Assembly: GCA_013423325.1 (NCBI GenBank)
Contig: BLJB01000146.1
Span: 1 to 29,774, forward strand
DNA: 29,774 nucleotides
Source: Usnea hakonensis
Taxonomy: Eukaryota; Ascomycota; Lecanoromycetes; Lecanorales; Parmeliaceae
Direction of reading: 5' to 3'
The position numbers and the translations under genes are program-made. The notes under the pieces were generated by a model. It was given only the letters and a program-made list of their open reading frames with translations. It did no database searches and was not told the DNA's origin. This document shows positions 27,452-29,774 of the stretch, one piece after another; position 1 is the first letter of the stretch, and the number at the start of each line of letters is the position of its first letter.

Positions 27452-29338
27452 TACGCTGATCGGGATTTTCTACTTCTATTAGAAAGACGCTTCTCTTCAA
27501 TATCATCAAGTAACAAGTCGTAAACAGTTCCTTACAATTTTGGTCCTCGAACACTAAGATCTCTTCCCTTTTATTCTCAACAGGCTCTGCATCCTACTAT
27601 CGTTTTCATTCTCCTGATTGATATAATCTAGTCCGAACATTGTTCAGCTGCACTTTAGCATGATTTGCGAGTACAGCCGCTCACAAGTACTTACTCCTTT
27701 TGTTACATGGGCTGCAATGATACCATACGGGGCAAGTTGGTACGACCATCTACAGCCCTAGTGCAGTACCTTAGATAACTAATCCTCACAATCTCATGTA
27801 CTGGAAATTCGCGTCTTCTACTCATCGCTCCATATCTCTGCCTCATAGCACGGAATGCCCATGACACCCTGAAACTCATACCCAAGAAGGTCTGCTGTAT
27901 CGTATATCTTGCGTCACAAAGTAGAGCCTTGTTTTCTGTAAGCATGATGTCACTGTCATTGACAAGATGGCTACCCATGGGGTATGTAGGTTCTCACGGA
28001 TTGCTATAGCGGCATTGTGTGCAGATACCTACCATGAGTCTGTATTGATCTTCTCCATGGATGTTTGCGGTGGTCATGAGATTGAAAGATGATTATTGGT
28101 AGTTTTATCATACGAGATACCTCTATGAGCCCTTCCCTGATGACCACCCTTGTTACACACACTACCGTTGGTAATCAAATCACCATCCTGACCAGCAGGT
28201 CGCTCTTCATCATACTACATCTTCGCTTAGCCTGACATGATCTCTTCTACACATTGTGGAACTTGTTGAGTTCTTGGGATGAACGACGGGATGTTTAGAG
28301 ATATAATGCAAGACTCTAGCTAGCCTCGGCTTTGCCGTATACGGAGCGATGTATGTAATATCGCTTAGTTGGATCTCAGGAGCTGCAGGGAACGAACACG
28401 TATTTCAAGTACTCTTCTTTGAGTGATATAAAGATATCGATTTCACAATTGATGTGATTTATTATATTCAAATGGACTGAAAACACATCAACAGAGGAGG
28501 ACTAGCCTCGGACTGCTTTCCTGTGGGCTTAGGGAAACTCCAACCGATTAAGCGGTATTTGATTGAAACCGGTGAGGAAGGCCTTATGAGGGGGGACACT
28601 TCCTACGGAGAGAGCCGTCTTTTCCGAGGCCTTTGACTACGTACCGCTGTGGGGCAGTGTATACTGGCTTCCGAATATCTGCTATGTAACATAAGATACT
28701 TCGCATTTCGTAAGTAAGTGAAGCTCAGTCCGGATAATTGCTGATCGGTGCTATGCTGAGCTGGGCTGTTCTAAGTACTGTGATCGTAATTTAATATTTG
28801 AACTAAAAGACTACTCTTTTACTGCTGGTTGCTGCTTTTATAAATGCCGTTCCGATCAAGGCCACGGGGCAAGATGACGCGGTCTGAGGAAGTGAGCAGC
28901 TGAGAAGACGTCATACGGAGAGGAGGTCGCAGACCGCGACGAGAATGATTGGACGAGCCTTGCGAGGTTGCAACATAGCCAGATTCTTGATGACTCGTCC
29001 CGGTCTTGCGGTAGACATCGTGCAGTAGCCGTCTCTGCGTCTCAAAGGTCAGCCTCATGGGACTTATGCAAAGCTACGACGCATAGTCCAACGGACAAGA
29101 TTTCCGGCACTCCGCTGGGGCTGATCGCCGCCCCTGCATACTGCGCCTTTCTTCAGCCTTATTACTTTCACAACGACCTCTTTATTTGATGTGATAGTGC
29201 ACAGTCGTGATTTATACTTTCGACATCCAGTCAGTATGTCTAGCGACAGCATTATTGTTGTTCGTATCGGTGTCGAAGATTGAAGGTCAGGACTTATGGG
29301 ATGAGCTCCAAGAGCGGCAACAAGCATACTCCTTGATC
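27452..29338. other. 1.9 kb without a convincing gene
   Basis: A minus-strand frame at 27703-27978 (91 codons), with a possible upstream mini-exon from ATG 28077 (MTTANIHGEDQYRLM followed by GTAGGT), is the best candidate, but no acceptor joins them cleanly. Between about 28280 and 28800 the DNA is AT-richer with TATAAAG and poly-pyrimidine pieces that could belong to an LTR or DNA element, but I found no terminal repeats. Nothing else is supportable. Confidence 0.35.
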
Positions 29339-29774
29339 ATGTCAGACCCAATCAGTATGGCAGCGGGTATCGTCGGTATTGTTAAGGCTGTAGCCCAGGC
29401 TTCCGTATTACTGACCAGATTCACGAAATCGACTATTGCAGCCCCAAAACAGGCTCAAGTACTGCTCACTGAGGTTAGTGACATAGGGGAAATTTTGTCG
29501 CAGGTCCAATCATTTCTTCTTGGGCTCAATTCTCCCAGATCGAGGGCCTCCTTGCTCAAGGTTGATAAATTGGTAACTGTCGTCAGTGGCTGCGTGCTCA
29601 CATTCTCGGAGCTTGAGAAGTTAATGGACGAGATGAAGACGGAGGATCTGAACATGTTGGATCGCTTGAAATGGGCAAGAAACGCGTCCATTTCTCATCC
29701 ACTTGTCGCACACCGTTGTGCAACCTCCAACGAAGACGCGTTGCAATGATCGATATCGTCTATTCTGACTTGAA
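29339..29774 (+). CDS. N-terminal domain of an NLR or ankyrin-type protein (PigL_N-like), cut by the window edge and probably frameshifted
   Basis: ATG at 29339 opens MSDPISMAAGIVGIVKAVAQ, then SVLLTRFTKSTIAAPKQAQV, LTEVSDIGEILSQVQSFLLG and RASLLKVDKLVTVVSGCVLT followed by FSELEKLMDE. This helical, hydrophobic-start pattern is the fungal N-terminal domain (PF17111, PigL_N type) found ahead of ankyrin repeats or NACHT domains. After LDRLKWARNA the expected LQRHK-like helix is not in this frame, which ends at TAA... TGA 29747. From about 29725 the next register reads LQRRRVAMIDIVYSDL, which looks like its continuation, so a one-base slip lies between about 29670 and 29725. Whether it is a pseudogene or a sequence error cannot be told, and the effector or repeat part lies outside the window. 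The frame is open 5' of 29339, but the ATG fits the family start. Confidence 0.65.

Noticed and set aside
27703..28077. Minus-strand frame with possible first mini-exon (MTTANIHGEDQYRLM)
   Set aside because: A plausible donor GTAGGT exists, but no acceptor connects it in frame to a long exon; not enough to call a gene.
28280..28800. Possible LTR because of TATAAAG and AT-rich ends
   Set aside because: No second copy, no TG...CA ends with duplication and no primer-binding or polypurine site could be seen.
1..29774. CRISPR arrays, bacterial operons, tRNA or rRNA genes
   Set aside because: No regularly spaced palindromic repeats, no cloverleaf or rRNA-like segments; introns and gene families are fungal.

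Overview
The window looks like accessory or subtelomere-like DNA from a filamentous ascomycete (Pezizomycotina). The reasons are short introns of 46-90 nt with GTRNGT-type donors, CTRAY-type branch points and YAG/AAG acceptors; blocks of DNA stripped of CpA/TpG as expected after repeat-induced point mutation (RIP); and a gene content dominated by fungal nonself-recognition families (HET, NACHT-WD40, a PigL-type NLR N-terminus, a TPR scrap). No rRNA, tRNA, CRISPR or bacterial-type operon was seen.

Layout. 1-2541 is AT-rich, RIP-saturated DNA. It is interrupted at about 308-1558 by a GC-richer insert that ends in (TCCAA)4 and is flanked by a 14-bp direct repeat, which fits a LINE-like insertion. 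2542-5873 carries a long promoter/leader-like stretch and a frameshifted gene with a C-terminal chromodomain. 5874-7000 holds an element with 36-bp terminal inverted repeats and a second inverted-repeat cluster. 7000-9000 holds small unknown genes and a broken coiled-coil protein gene whose 3' end abuts one TPR unit of an NLR. 9126-12883 (minus) is a large FHA - Ser/Thr kinase - three KilA-N/APSES-like modules gene, carrying eight in-frame stops. Across a 512-bp divergent spacer lies a four-exon gene for a 731-aa internally duplicated protein (13396-15792), then an open frame without a start and a two-exon 162-aa gene. 17969-20895 is a NACHT-WD40 NLR with two nonsense codons. A poly-C/NN scaffold artefact sits at 21786-21863. 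It is followed by a seven-exon secreted-type serine carboxypeptidase (S10) without its signal peptide, a HET-domain gene (25214-27451), 1.9 kb with no convincing gene, and the start of another NLR-type gene running off the right edge.

The genes do not form a metabolic pathway. The common theme is nonself recognition and repeat families: HET and NLR genes, duplicated families and transposon scars, several inactivated by point mutations of the C-to-T / G-to-A type that RIP produces. The most unusual item is the kinase gene, which appears to join phospho-peptide recognition (FHA), phosphorylation (kinase) and DNA-binding-like KilA-N/APSES modules in one polypeptide. The most informative evolutionary signal is in the NLR: its two WD40 units differ in the first 99 bp by only three bases, all amino-acid-changing and all transversions.
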